Source of the DNA: Nannobrachium achirus | Taxonomy: Eukaryota > Chordata > Actinopteri > Myctophiformes > Myctophidae | Assembly: GCA_963921795.1 (NCBI GenBank) | Contig: OY997643.1 | Span: 8,649,033-8,713,032, forward strand | DNA length: 64,000 bases | Direction of reading: 5' to 3' | Part shown: positions 1 to 10,584 of the stretch, piece after piece | How positions within the stretch are numbered: the stretch's first letter is position 1 | Layout: each line of letters begins with the position of its first letter | Position numbers and translations under genes: made by a program | Notes under the pieces: generated by a model | Database searches by the model: none | Told to the model about the DNA's origin: nothing | Seen by the model: only the letters and a program-made list of their open reading frames with translations

Positions 1-191
1 TGCCCCGTCCGGAGACGGATACGGAGTACGAGACGGATGAGGCGGCGCCGCCGTCCCAACAACACACACCGCGGGCAGACATGGCTCCACTGCCCGCACT
101 CCTCACGCCGGAATCGGTGGCTTGCGTGAGGCCACGCGAAGAACGCTCTGCCATGCCCATGTCGCCGAGAGATAACATCGAGACGCTCTCC
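1..191 (+). CDS. putative exon fragment, possibly N-terminal acidic part of a transposase-derived gene
   Basis: The frame is open from the window edge and encodes an acidic, proline-rich stretch (PETDTEYETDEAAPP near its start), then a Ser/Gln-rich stretch ending at a plausible GTGAGA donor near 192. The composition resembles the low-complexity acidic N-terminal regions of piggyBac- and hAT-type transposases. A second exon-like piece at 1218-1290 would join in a compatible phase, and a piggyBac-like C-terminus lies at 1488. No catalytic core lies between them, so this may be an internally deleted copy. I do not recognise the product; the splice calls are inference. Confidence 0.25.
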
Positions 192-710
192 CAGTCCCAG
201 AGTGAGATGTATGTATTATCCATATCATTGATCCATTCAAAAACAGCAGATAGCAGTCAGTGCAAGTTCACAGCGCATCACTTTGTAGCCTACTTTCCTG
301 ACTAACTAACTTTCGCTAAATTATTCACTCGATCAAATGATGTGTACTGTACAGGTCCGTGTCCGATGCAGATGATGTCATCGGCAGCACTGATGATTGT
401 CAGAGCAGTATAATCAGAGAGTGGTGTCACCGCGGGGTCAGAAACAGCGCTGGTCACGTGGTTCATTGTCACTTTACACCTCATAGACTTCAATGCATTT
501 TGTAAACTTCCGGTTGGCCGTTTATCACTATACGCCAATAGATGTGTGCGTAGAAGACCTGGCCCCATGAAGTGAACGGGAGTGACGCAACTCTCCATTC
601 TAGGGCTCTGATGATTGTGAGTGGCACCCCCGGAGAGCAACACGCAACCGCAAAGACGACCCTTTCTATGCGCGTAAGTTGTGCACATGCAGCACACATT
701 GCGCGCGCGT

Positions 711-769
<59 letters not shown>
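711..769. repeat. (CA)n microsatellite
   Basis: An uninterrupted dinucleotide run of about 59 bp. The stretch from about 192 to 710 before it shows no feature I can support. Confidence 0.97.
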
Positions 770-773
<4 letters not shown>

Positions 774-1056
774 ATTCTGTATAATGTATTTATTTATTTA
801 GATGAGTAACTAATCGCTCTGGGTCTACTAAATGCCTAAAACATTTCCCATGTCAATATGTTCAAAATAAAACAGCATAATGGCAAATATAAATGTATTT
901 TTCTGTTCAAGTTATTCTAGTCAAGGTATTGATGTTTTGTCATTACCCATAACAGTAAAATACATATTCCCATTTTCACCATGCAGTACCCCTGCATACC
1001 CATAGTACACATACACCCACAGCAAACCTTTATGTATCTCATATAGCATTGATGCT

Positions 1057-1058
<2 letters not shown>

Positions 1059-1150
<92 letters not shown>
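1059..1150. repeat. (CA)n microsatellite
   Basis: An uninterrupted CA run of about 92 bp. The flanking 770-1058 is AT-rich with no recognisable element. Confidence 0.97.
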
Positions 1151-1151
<1 letters not shown>

Positions 1152-1217
1152 GAAACAGAACTTTTCATTCAATTTGAGGAGTAAATAATGTATTTTATTT
1201 TGGTATGCGTTTTCAGA

Positions 1218-1290
1218 AGCTGATCAAGGAAGTGCTTCTCTGTCAGGCACTGGGACACAGAGACCTTCAAGCAAAGGAACAGGCAAAGGT
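1218..1290 (+). CDS. putative small exon, Ser/Thr/Gly-rich
   Basis: Preceded by a TTTTCAG acceptor and followed by a GTAAGA donor. It is open in the phase that would continue the fragment at 1-191. It encodes about 24 residues rich in Ser, Gly and Thr. Only the splice signals and the open frame support it. Confidence 0.22.
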
Positions 1291-1307
1291 AAGATAAAAA
1301 TAATGAT

Positions 1308-1481
<174 letters not shown>

Positions 1482-1484
1482 GGA

Positions 1485-1788
1485 GCTCCTGAGCTTCACC
1501 GAAGCCATTGTCGAAGCCTGGTGCACCCCGCGACCCACCCAACCCCTCTGGCCCGATCCTCGGAGTGTGAGGAGGTCAGCCCATGTCCCTGAGAAGATAC
1601 CGCCCAGACCACGAAGGAGAAACCCTACAAGGGTCTGCTACATCTGCAGCAAAATACATAAGAAAAGGAGTGAGACCTCATTCTATTGCCCTCTGTGTCT
1701 TGTGCCTTTGCACAGGAGGCTTTGTTTCGAACGGTACCACGCAGAGATTGACTATGAGCATGCAAGCGGTGCTCGACGTCGACGATAG
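1485..1788 (+). pseudogene. piggyBac-type transposase C-terminal fragment with cysteine-rich zinc-binding end
   Basis: The frame starting at about 1485 runs through a basic Pro/Arg linker into the spacing C-x2-C (VCYIC), then FYCPLC, then LCFERYH, and stops at 1788. This C-C-C-C-C-H arrangement matches the cysteine-rich domain at the C-terminus of piggyBac transposases and PGBD-type proteins, which binds the terminal repeats. The catalytic DDD core is absent from the window, so this is a C-terminal relic or the last exon of a gene whose core was lost. A TATAG acceptor just upstream would suit a last exon. Confidence 0.6.
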
Positions 1789-1796
1789 ACAGACAC

Positions 1797-2175
1797 ATTT
1801 TGATGACATGAGTGTAGACATACTGTGTACCGATTTGTGTGATTTTAGGGCAAATTCTGTAGGAGCAGTGTCCAAAAATGTGTTTGAAAAAATCTGCCTG
1901 ATGGTGGCACTATATGGGACAGATCCATTTTGATGACATGAGTGTAGACATACTGTGTAGCGATTTGCATGATTTTAGGGCAAAATCTGTAGGAGTAGTG
2001 TCCAAAAATGTGTTTTGAAAAATCGGCCTGAAGGTGGCGCTAAATGGGACATATCCATGTTGATGAGATGAGTGTAGACATACTGTGTACCGATTTGCGT
2101 GATTTGAGGGCAAATATTGTAGGAGCAGTGTCCAAAAATGTGTTTTGCAAGAATCGGCCTCATGGTGGCGCTAGA
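1797..2175. repeat. three tandem units of about 124 bp
   Basis: Units start near 1797, 1922 and 2046. Each begins with TTTTGATGACATGAGTGTAG or a close variant and ends with a 'TGGTGGCGCT' motif. Similarity between units is high with scattered substitutions. The same motif recurs at 3150, 13318, 19510, 38290, 38425, 38730 and 61080, so it belongs to a dispersed repeat family. Confidence 0.85.
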
Positions 2176-2715
2176 AGAGGGGCATGTGAGAATTGATGGG
2201 TGGAGGTTGTAGGTTGGCAGGCAAGGAGTGTGTGTGCGAAATTTGGCATGGATCGGGGCAACGGTTGCGGAGATACGATGTGACGTGCAAAAGTGTGACG
2301 TGTGACGGACGGACAGACAATGTGCCCATTACACTGTAAGAAAATATTGTTTTTGTTTCAAATCATAAAGTAAGCATCTGATGTAATAAATAAAGAGCTG
2401 TGAGTAAAAAAAAATGAGTTGTTTGCTTGAAAAGAGACCATTCACAAAAACTTCTTTTTCTCCAGTTGTTATTCTGAGAGGGCTTGGTTTTGGTGAAACA
2501 AGGGTTTTCAAATGGCTATAACTAAAGAAGTGTACATGATAAAAACATAGTTTTTTTTTCTGTGGAAACTAGAAGTTATCCTCTTTCATCTGGGCCATGG
2601 CATGACATAGTCATCATTAGACAGAATTTAAAAAAAAATGGTAAACATGGTAAAAAATCAAGAAATGCTTGGCAACCTAGCTTGATAGTTCACTTTTAAT
2701 GGTGGCAGTCAATGA
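2176..2715. other. tail of the dispersed repeat, then unassigned AT-rich DNA
   Basis: From 2176 to about 2330 the sequence ends in a GACGGACGGACAGAC run, the usual terminus of the same dispersed family (compare 38820-38860 and 61300). From 2331 to 2715 it is AT-rich with short A-runs and no supported gene or repeat boundary. Confidence 0.5.
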
Positions 2716-3308
2716 GTTAACAGTGACTGATAAAATCATCAATATTACGCCTGTACGGACAGCTTGGGTGATTATAAATCTATGTAAAGACACAAGAGTG
2801 TAAATCACCCGACTTTGTTAAAGTTTGTAAGTGTTAGTTAAAATCACTTGAGCCTCCGAGATCCTGGACAGGGCTGAGATTCGGACCCCCCCCCCCCCCC
2901 AAAAAAAAATAATAAAAATAAATGCATAGAAAACTGCATCTAGACACATACACGAATTACAAACACCACAGGTCCTACACCTGAACTAGAAAAATATTGT
3001 TCCTTCGAAACAATTGTGGGCTCGCCAGAAAACAATGGCTATAAAAGTACAAAATGTCAAGATCGCAGGCAGTGCTCAATTTGACGTTACTGACGTCAAA
3101 GATTGGTCCATTTTGTTCCAAAAATGTGTTATGCCAAAGTTGACCCGCTGGTGGCGCTATAACAGGCCAATGTGAGAAGGGTGGTATCTGTTCCTTGACC
3201 TATTGGGAATGTGCTTGCAAGATTTCACGCACATTGCAGGCTGTGTTCATGATTTGAGGTGTTTTTGGCTTTGGACACTTGATCGCTGCTTGCAGCTATA
3301 TGTATTAT
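2716..3308. repeat. truncated copy (copy 0) of the KDZ-type repeat block tail
   Basis: Nearly identical to 12892-13480 and 19117-19672, including CAGTGACTGATAAAATCATC at the start, a poly-C/poly-A stretch, and the ending GCTGCTTGCAGCTATAT. Only the tail of the block is present; it runs straight into the Helitron-like piece at 3309. Confidence 0.85.
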
Positions 3309-4060
3309 TATAACTAGAAGCTCGGCCGCCGAGCGTCTAGGTCGGCGCCTGGCATGCTCGGGAATGATGTAAATAGGGAATGAATGCCCCACCTTTAATG
3401 TAAAGACCATTATACTAACCTGTTGTCATAGGACCATCTGTGTGCATTTATGCCCATATATGGACATCTCTGCCTCTCCCTTTATGCTTATTATCCTAAA
3501 GGAGTTCGCTATACACAATGTCAGTAATGCCCATGTCATTATCCACAATGAAAACTTTTACAACCTTTGGAGAAGGCTGTGTAGAGTTGGCCATGAGCAA
3601 ACACAGGTTGAGGCAAGTAGATGCCAACTCGTTCATTCTCTTGGCCCTGACCCTTATTGATGGTAACAGAGAAAGCTAAACGGATAGGGAACTGTCGTCT
3701 AATGAAGGTGAAGGGAAGCTCACCTCTGTCATAGTGAGGTATTCTTGGTAGGAAGATTGTTTCACTCCTCTTTGTGCCTACTACAATCTCACACTCAATG
3801 ACTCTGTTCATCATTTGCATTACCACCCTTCTGGTGCCATTCTTGAGAGTGCGGCCAGGACCTGCTTGCAGGTTTCTAAGCAGCATGAGGTCTATCGTCC
3901 AGGTCCAAATATGGGGCTTGTGAGGTAAAACTTAATGAGATGTGTCGGGTATCTCCATATATGGATTTTTTGTTGACTCATATAGCGTACGTGATGTCAG
4001 AGCCTTTTATGAAGTGATGTCACAATGAGTCAGCGCTTGCTCCGGAACAGCCCGATGTCA
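3309..4060. mobile_element. Helitron-like fragment, copy 1
   Basis: It begins TAACTAGAAGCTCGGCCGCC, contains the helicase fragment on the minus strand, and continues to about 4060. Almost the same sequence is found at 14814-15490 plus 15703-15790, where about 210 bp interrupt it. Helitron identity rests on the helicase piece; I could not define a 5' TC or 3' CTRR terminus. Confidence 0.6.
3539..3886 (-). pseudogene. Pif1-type helicase C-terminal fragment of a Helitron Rep/helicase
   Basis: The 115 residues match the last part of the Pif1-family helicase domain of Helitron transposases. They include LLRNL, the NGTR motif, LPF..IRRQFPIRLAFSVTINKGQG (motif V region; the family usually has TINKSQGQ) and VFAHGQLYTAFSK (motif VI; usually HGQLYVALSR). 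In the family this domain unwinds DNA during rolling-circle transposition. Here only the end of the domain survives, with no Walker A or Rep HUH motif nearby, so it cannot be active. The copy at 15044-15391 differs at only a few positions. Confidence 0.75.
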
Positions 4061-4708
4061 GAGATTCCGAACCTTTCGCGCCGGATAAAAAAAAACGTTT
4101 ATCGGGTTGGGTCGAGGCCTAGCTAAGAACATAGGCAAAGGTCTGAGTTATCTGCGTGCGAAATTTGGAGTCTGTAGCACCAACCATGTGTTGTCAGGGC
4201 TCTTTCATGCGATTCGGGCCAATTCGGATTCAGCGTCCATTGGCTTCAATTAGTAGTCAGGACTCCGCATATGGACCGCATATGCACGTGACGCGAACAT
4301 TCCAGAATAAAAGCGGGTTTAAGTGTTTTACAATCTGCTCAAAATGGCGGAAAATCTAAGGGCGGAGCTTACTTAACAAAGACACAGATGTCTTCCGCTT
4401 GAGTCAAAGCACGCGTGTAAGCAAGTTGCATGTCTTCAAACGAAACGAGGCATGACTTATGCCCGTTTAAAGTTTGAATTTTCAAACGCTTTGTATAGCG
4501 CCCCCCCTTTGGCCGATTTGAATAAAATTGGTTTCAGTGACACTTTGACTAACCCTCTACATCTTTGCCAAATGCCATGAACGTGTAACTTTGCATGTAT
4601 GATTTAGAAGCCGAAGAATAATTTGCATAAAACCGCAAAATACATTGAATTATTAAAAAAATCATTATTTAACGTACAAACTTCTCACCACATAGCCTGT
4701 GTAGATAT
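4061..4708. repeat. KDZ-block leader repeats
   Basis: 4105-4265 (GGGTCGAGGCCTAGCTAAGA onward) is repeated at 7718-7880, 7935-8080 and 15848-16000. The following part to about 4670 (GTATAGCGCCCCCCCTTTGG, then a TTTGCCAAATGCCATGAA stretch) matches the beginning of blocks at 8210-8400 and 16130-16320. The hAT element at 4709 ends the copy. Confidence 0.7.
4701..4708. repeat. target-site duplication, left (GTAGATAT)
   Basis: Exact 8-bp copy of 5841-5848, as expected for hAT integration. Confidence 0.9.
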
Positions 4709-5840
4709 CAGAGCCCTGCACGGGTCCAATTTTGACAACCCGCGCCCGCCCGTCCCGTCATTAATCAGATCCGTGGACCACCCGCTACCCGTCATTATTA
4801 AAAAATCTAAACCAGACCCGCCCCGCCCGTCAAAAAATGGACCCGTCGCCCGCCCCGTTACCCGTGATTATGCATTAAAGTAAATAGCCTACAGCCGTGC
4901 ATGCGTTCTTTCAATGGCATCGCACTCCATTTTCACTCCATAGTTGATCCCCCTGCAAGCCGTCGGAAAATGCTGTTATTAAGCCTATTATTAATAGGTC
5001 TATTATTATTTGGATAAAGTAGAACAACCTTTAAAACCAATCATACTAATTTAAAATTGTATCATGATCTGACACTGTCGCAACAGCTTGTTGCTGCTGC
5101 TGCTTTCTGCCTCCGCTGCTTTGTGCAGTTGTATTTGTCATACGACGGTGTCGCGCATTGAAAATATCAGAGCTACAAGCTCACAACATGTCGGAACTTG
5201 CAGCTTTGTGAGCTTGCATGTCTGCTATGCTCGACACGCACGGCCGTCATACGGCGAAGCACATATCCAGCTTTTCACAGCTGAAGGGAACGCCACTCGC
5301 TGTCTGTCTGTCTTGGTTCTCTCATGATAAACAGCCCGAGGTAATCTAAACCAAACCGGACCCATGATGTGACGATAATAAAGGAACTCCTAATAGTCGT
5401 GGAATCACGTGGATATTATACAATCATGGACCTTTCAACTACACCGTGCGCTAGGCAAGCAGATCACTCGCGGCCACTTTATTAAGTTGTGTGTCGGTGA
5501 CTCTGTGTTCTCCTCACTCACTCACTGTGAGTTTGTGCGCTCCAGCCGGCTGCCGCCGCTCCATGTGTGTGACTTGACGTTTAGGTGGAAACAGTGCTGT
5601 ATGCATGCATGCCATGGTTCTGTCTCTGTCGTCCTGCTGCTCACTGCATGTGTGCGCTCTTGTGACGTTGTTTTAGGCAGAAACAGTCTGATTTTCACAG
5701 TAAAATGTCACCCGCCCGTGTTTAGTCGCGCACCGCCCGTCCCCGCAAATTTATAGTTGAATATATTCCGCCCGTACCCGCCCGTCAAACACGGGTACCC
5801 GTCGGGTACCCACGGATACCCCACCCGTTGCAGGGCTCTG
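4709..5840. mobile_element. non-autonomous hAT element (1132 bp) with intact target duplication
   Basis: The termini are CAGAGCCCTGCACGGGT on the left and the inverted CAGAGCCCTGCAACGGGT on the right, and the subterminal regions are rich in CCCGCCCGT-type repeats. A perfect 8-bp duplication GTAGATAT flanks it. No transposase frame is present. A short palindrome of the GATCTACAAGC family lies inside at about 5165-5222. Confidence 0.9.
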
Positions 5841-5848
5841 GTAGATAT
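5841..5848. repeat. target-site duplication, right (GTAGATAT)
   Basis: Exact match to 4701-4708. Confidence 0.9.
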
Positions 5849-6141
5849 AGGTTCAAATTCCATGTGAAAAAAGTTTTGTACGCTTAACGCAAAAATTCCA
5901 GGAGGAGATAGATTTTTACTGTTTATCATATAATGTCTAGTGAACAAATGGACTCTTTAGCTACAAGAAAAGGCACACAATAACTCCACACAACTGAGTT
6001 TTATATAGAAATAAATATTTATAAACAGCATTTAGGTTCCCACAGTTAATATTAAAATGATAAACACCCATTAGATGTCTCCCTTTGAGTCACTTAATGA
6101 CAATTATAATAATTTGTGGGTAAAATTAACTACTACCTAAG

Positions 6142-6651
6142 TTAAAGCTGTACTATGTAACTTTTTTTATAAAACAAATCTTAAAATTGTCCTAACTGTT
6201 AAATCGCTAAAGTTTTAGAACCCCCACTCCGTGAATTTCAGCTCTGAAAGCCTTTTCTTTATATGTTTTCTACTGGGCAGTGACCGGGGCGGTCTTTCGC
6301 GGGAGAATTGCGTCATCACACTACCGGCCAATCACAGCGAGGGTTATACAACGGCCGGCCAATCACATCGCATCTTGAAGTGGGGTCGCTATGGCCGCCA
6401 TATTTGTTGTCGCCCGTTTGTACCATCCCTTCTCTAGGTAATTTCGCCTACCAGGCAGGGTGAAGGAGTCCTATCTCTGGAATTACTGAACGCACAGGAA
6501 CAAGGGACCCCTTAAAAGATAGATCTCAGCGAGGTGGAGGCAGACGTGGGGGTCTGAAGGTACGAAAAACGTCCGAAAGACGCGGACGCGACCGCGGTTT
6601 GCTATAGGGCTAATGACCACTAGTTGGGCATCTTACACAGTATAGCTTTAA
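6142..6651. mobile_element. TTAA-flanked (piggyBac-type) MITE, 510 bp
   Basis: The ends are TTAAAGCTGTACTATGTAA and the inverted TTAAAGCTATACTGTGTAA; TTAA is at both junctions. The neighbouring tandem copy at about 7010-7035 carries the same flanks (CTACCTAAC then CTTAACTTGTGTCAGAC) with a single TTAA and no insert, so it acts as an empty site. No coding capacity. Confidence 0.85.
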
Positions 6652-7329
6652 GCTTAACTTGTGTCAGACTTGAATTCAAATGCAAGAGCAGCTTGCATTT
6701 GTGACAGTTAACAAAGCATTATCCAGTTTCTGTCTATTGTTGATCCCTCCCCCCACCGCCACCCTGATTGGTCCATCAGAGTCATTGTGAGTATTTAACA
6801 TAGCCCTGTTTAGCTCCATGACACAGTCATGACACAGTTCCATGTGTGCAAGTTCCTGAGGCTGAACTATCTTCTGGACTAAAGGTGAAGTATAAATAAA
6901 TAGATAGATAGATATATAGATAGATAGATAGTCACTTAATGACAATTATAATAATTTGTGAGCCTACACACTCACACACAGACCCTAAAAGCCAGCAAAA
7001 TGAAATACTACCTAACTTAACCTTAACTTGTGTCAGACTTGAATTCAAATGCAAGAGCAGCTTTATATAAATGTAGTAGTAGTAGTAGTGTTATGAGAGG
7101 GAAGGTGATGTTTGTTCAGACTAGCAAGGACTTAGGTGGGACAGTTAACAAAGCATTATCCAGTTTCTTTCTATTGTTGATCCCTCCCCCCACCACCACC
7201 CTGATTGGTCCATCAGAGTCATTGTGAGTATTTAACATAGCCCTGTTTAGCTCCATGACACAGTCATGACACAGTTCCATGTGTGCAAGTTCCTGAGGCT
7301 GAACTCTCTTCTGGACTAAAGGTGAAGTA

Positions 7330-7389
<60 letters not shown>

Positions 7390-7392
7390 TAG
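6652..7392. repeat. tandem duplication, two units of about 370 bp ending in (GATA)n
   Basis: 6655-6935 and 7025-7392 share GTGTCAGACTTGAATTCAAATG, the AACAAAGCATTATCCAGTTTC stretch and the CATGTGTGCAAGTTCCTGAGG end. Each is followed by a GATA run (6893-6931; 7329-7389). The second unit carries an extra (GTA)n stretch near 7070. Confidence 0.85.
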
Positions 7393-7394
7393 GT

Positions 7395-7718
7395 TGATGC
7401 ACCAATTGATGCAGGTAAGAGTTGTCCTATCTAAAAAAGAAGGTAATATTTGAATTCCCCATCAAAAAATACATACAATAGACATCCAATTTGTTTTTGA
7501 GATGGATAGGGTAGAATTGGCAATTATAAAATACCAATTGATGCAGGTTAGAGTTGTCCTATCCCAAAAAAGAAGGTAATATTTGAATTCTCCATCAAAA
7601 AATACATACAATAGACATCCAATTTGTTTTTTAGATGGATAGGGTACAATTGGCAATTATAAAATACCAATTGAAGCAGGTTAGAGTTGTCCTATGCAAA
7701 AAAGAAGGTCATATTTGA
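7395..7718. repeat. tandem repeat of about 135 bp, 2.4 units
   Basis: Units begin ACCAATTGATGCAGGT or a close variant (ACCAATTGAAGCAGG in the third) near 7400, 7533 and 7668. Each holds AGTTGTCCTAT and ATTTGAATTC. Substitutions between units are few. Confidence 0.85.
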
Positions 7719-8084
7719 ATTCGGGTCGGGTCGAGGCCTGGCTAAGAACGTAGGCAAAGGTCTGAGCTGTCTGTGCGCGAAATTTGGAGTCTGTAGCACC
7801 AACCATGTGCTGTCAGGGCTCATCCATGCGATTCGGGCCAATTCGGATTCGGCTTCCATTGGCTTCAATTAGTAGTCAGGAATCCGCATATGGAGATTCC
7901 AAACCTTTCGCGTTGGTTCCGGAAAACCGCATATCGGGTCGGGTCGAGGCCTAGCTAAGAACGTAGGCAAAGGTCTGAGCTGTCTGTGTGCGAAATTTGG
8001 AGTCTGTAGCACCAACCATGTGCTGTCAGGGCTCATCCATGGGATTGGCCCAATTCGGCCTCGGCTTCAATTAGTAGTCACGAT
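7718..8084. repeat. two copies of the GGGTCGAGGCCTGGCTAAG leader repeat
   Basis: Copies at 7718-7880 and 7935-8080 match 4105-4265 and 15848-16000. They immediately precede the long KDZ block. Confidence 0.75.
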
Positions 8085-8326
8085 AATTATTTTTTTTGTG
8101 TGTGTGCACTTCATAGGCATATTAGATAAAGGTCCTTAGATAGTGTGTAGAATGTTTCATGCAAATTGCTAAAAAAATCCTAACGGGTTTAAGCGTTTCA
8201 CAAACTGCTCAAAATGATATAGCGCCCCCCTTTGGCCAATTGGGGTAAGATTGTTTTTAGTTATATTTGGAATAACACTCTACATCTTTGCCAAATGCCA
8301 TGAATATGTTACTTTGCATGTATGAT

Positions 8327-8545
8327 TTAGAGGCAGAAGAATAATTTGCATAAAACTGCAATATTCATTGAATTTATTAAAAAAGCGTGTTTCAATTTTA
8401 AATAATGTTTTGAGCTACTACTCGTTATGGCCCAGTTTCTGTCATCTTCAATCCTCAGCAAAAGATCCTCATCTGTGATGTTCAAATCTCTCTTCTCAGT
8501 GTGAAGGTCTGTCTCAGCGTCAGTTTTCCTCTTTAGCATCTGCAA
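8327..8545 (-). pseudogene. conserved 72-residue fragment of the KDZ-type block
   Basis: Charged stretch beginning MLKRKTDAETDLHTEKRDLN, kept open in the three block copies (also 16242-16460 and 19888-20106) with a handful of replacements. The function is not recognised. It lies downstream of the KDZ exons on the same strand, so it could be the decayed C-terminal part of that transposase. Confidence 0.35.
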
Positions 8546-8904
8546 TGGATATTAGTGGTGGAATTAGAATTTGTTGTCTGGCTCCTCTGAAGTGTCTTAA
8601 GTGTATACTGCCATCAGCATTTACAATTAAGGCATTTAGCAGACGCCCTTAATCCAGAGCAATTAACAATAATTGTTTTATTTGGTATGATAGGGCCAGC
8701 TCTTTGTGCAGGAAAAGAGGATATGCATATATCTCTCCTCTGAACATATTTTTTTTTTTTTTTTGTACATTACAATGTAATGTTTAACAAATAAATGTAA
8801 TAAAACAAAAGACAAGACAGGGGAGGGGCGGGGTCCAGTGCAACTTCTGGCGAACGGGGTGGGGCATCTGGTGGGCGAGGGGGTGGGGTCAACACAATAG
8901 GGAT

Positions 8905-9375
8905 TTAGGGGGACGGGACGTAAGTACCGTCCTTTTTGGCCGTCACTGGGAGCCGTCCCACCTGAAGACGTGGTGGTGGTGGTGGGGGTGCTGGGACAGC
9001 TGGTGCCGCCACCTTTGCCAATATGTATTTGGCCTTTCTGGGCACTGGGTGGTTCCCATTGGCTCCGACAGGCTGGTTGCGGCCGGACCGCTTCAGGGCC
9101 AGGGAGCCGGTGTCTCCGCTCATTTTTCCTTTTTTTTTCTTTTCGTTGTCGAGTAAAACTCTGAAGTTAGATTGTAATCCGGGCAAATGGGTCCTCTGAA
9201 CATGTTCATTCAAGGCCTTGAATAACATGCCATGACGACACACAGCCACCTCCACGCCCTCTTCATCCAACTTAGAAGCCGATTTTCGGGATGTCTCGCG
9301 AGCAGCACTCCATTGCGACTTGCCACAGATACCTTTGCCAGACACCTTTGAAAACATTTTGACAAGCAACAACAC
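8905..9375 (-). pseudogene. KDZ transposase fragment (CRHG motif) fused to Pro-rich tail
   Basis: The first part reads CGKSQWSAARETS, then VEVAVCRHGMLFKALN. In KDZ transposases (Zisupton family) this stretch around the catalytic core continues as NMFRGE. Here the frame shifts at that point: the MFRG continuation lies in another frame. The downstream Pro-rich part (PAVPAPPPPPPRLQVG) is unlike KDZ. The copy in block B at 16823-17310 differs slightly and block C keeps only the tail. Not functional. Confidence 0.6.
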
Positions 9376-9744
9376 ATGTACATATTAAACATCTCTTCAA
9401 AGTTAACAAAGGATATAGTAATCCAATCTACCTTACCGTGCATCATGTATTTTATATGTTTAAATTGTCAATAAAAGTGGTTGTTTTCAACTCATGTTAA
9501 GCAGAATTTTCAAGTTACTTTCCATCGCCAATAAGTATAACTGGACTGGAGGGAACTGGGGGCAATACCAAAACATTCCTTTTTCATTAAAATCCTTATA
9601 AAGGGCCAACTTGACAGCAACCATGCGTTTCAATATCTGATGTCAGGCTGTTGTTGCAGTCTTAAAGGGTTTTATATTGTGAGATATTTTAATCAATACA
9701 CCTATACAATCGCCTATTGCCATCTACTCATAAGGACAACTCAC

Positions 9745-9841
9745 AGGTTGGTCTTGATTCTGAACCCTCGCCACAAATTCTGCCACGTCCTTGTCCTTTG
9801 CCAGAAATGCACCATCAAAGTAAGCCTTTTTGTCACCCATT
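9745..9841 (-). pseudogene. KDZ transposase exon relic
   Basis: Open between a TTTAG acceptor and a GTGAGT donor. It encodes MGDKKAYFDGAFLAKDKDV and AEFVARVQNQ. KDZ transposases have an 'F-F-D..K-V-x-x-F-V' segment between the DGN motif and the CRHG block, and the order here agrees. The copy in block B is at 17653-17749. Confidence 0.55.
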
Positions 9842-9976
9842 CTAAACATATGAAAGGAGACAGATTAGATTAGAATACATGCACAAGAGTTCTTTTTATA
9901 TATCAGTTGGCCCCAAACTGATGGCAGTTTGAGGCAAGAAATGATTAGTGAATGAAAGTAATTAAATAACCAATAC

Positions 9977-10147
9977 CCAGTAGTCCGACTGAACCGGTAC
10001 ATCTTTCTATTTCCGTCCAATTAAATTGCTGCTACTTCAGAAGGGCAGGCTGGGCAGGGGAAATCTTGTATGTCGAGAATTTTCTCCTTCTTGTAGCGAC
10101 AGTATGTCCACTCTAAGAAGCTGCGCTTCACCAGATATTCTCCCTGC
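9977..10147 (-). pseudogene. KDZ transposase exon relic with CPACPSE and DGN motifs and an in-frame stop
   Basis: Between an AAACAG acceptor and a GTATTG donor, the frame reads EYLVKRSFLEWTYCRYKKEK, then CPACPSE, then a TAA codon, then LDGNRKMYRF. CPxCP followed by (D)GN..LYRF is diagnostic of KDZ transposases, where the DGN aspartate is a candidate catalytic residue. The stop codon is present in block A and at the same place in block B, so the lesion predates the duplication. Confidence 0.65.
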
Positions 10148-10293
10148 CTGTTTGTGTTATGATACAGGATGTAGCGATATTACATTATGCACATAACTTT
10201 ATAAACTATGTAGGTAGGCATGTGTTACACATGGTAGCTCATCAAATGTAAATGACTACAATCTTTTACATGGGAAAATGTTTCATGACTTAC

Positions 10294-10378
10294 ACGTCCA
10301 AAGCTGCTTGAACGATAGTCCAGCATTTTAACAAATGCTTGACGGCCTAAACCTGGTGCAGTGATTTTCAGCACTTCG
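10294..10378 (-). pseudogene. KDZ transposase exon relic
   Basis: Open frame reading LKITAPGLGRQAFVKMLDYR, ending at a GTAAGT donor. It lies directly upstream of the CPACPSE exon in the same orientation. In block B this exon begins with the abrupt junction at 18276. Confidence 0.45.
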
Positions 10379-10584
10379 AATGTTTTAAACAAATCAATTG
10401 TGTAAATTGTCTGGAAATCTACATGACCAGGCCTGGAGGTCCTTCAGTCCTGGAGTCCAACATTCAGCACAAGACTTGCAGGTAATTGAAGGCAGGGAAA
10501 TATCGTATTTATCTTGGGAATGGGCTCATTAAGTGTGCCTGCCATGCAATGCAATGGCAAAACACTTATTGTAATCCGCCATAC

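Noticed and set aside
302..768. Long Cys/Val and His/Thr reading frames over CA/TG runs (also 917-1168, 1224-1592, 32989-33284)
   Set aside because: They are translations of dinucleotide microsatellites and carry no coding evidence.
1797..2175. CRISPR-like array because of regular 124-bp spacing
   Set aside because: The whole unit is repeated, with no unique spacers, and the context is vertebrate.
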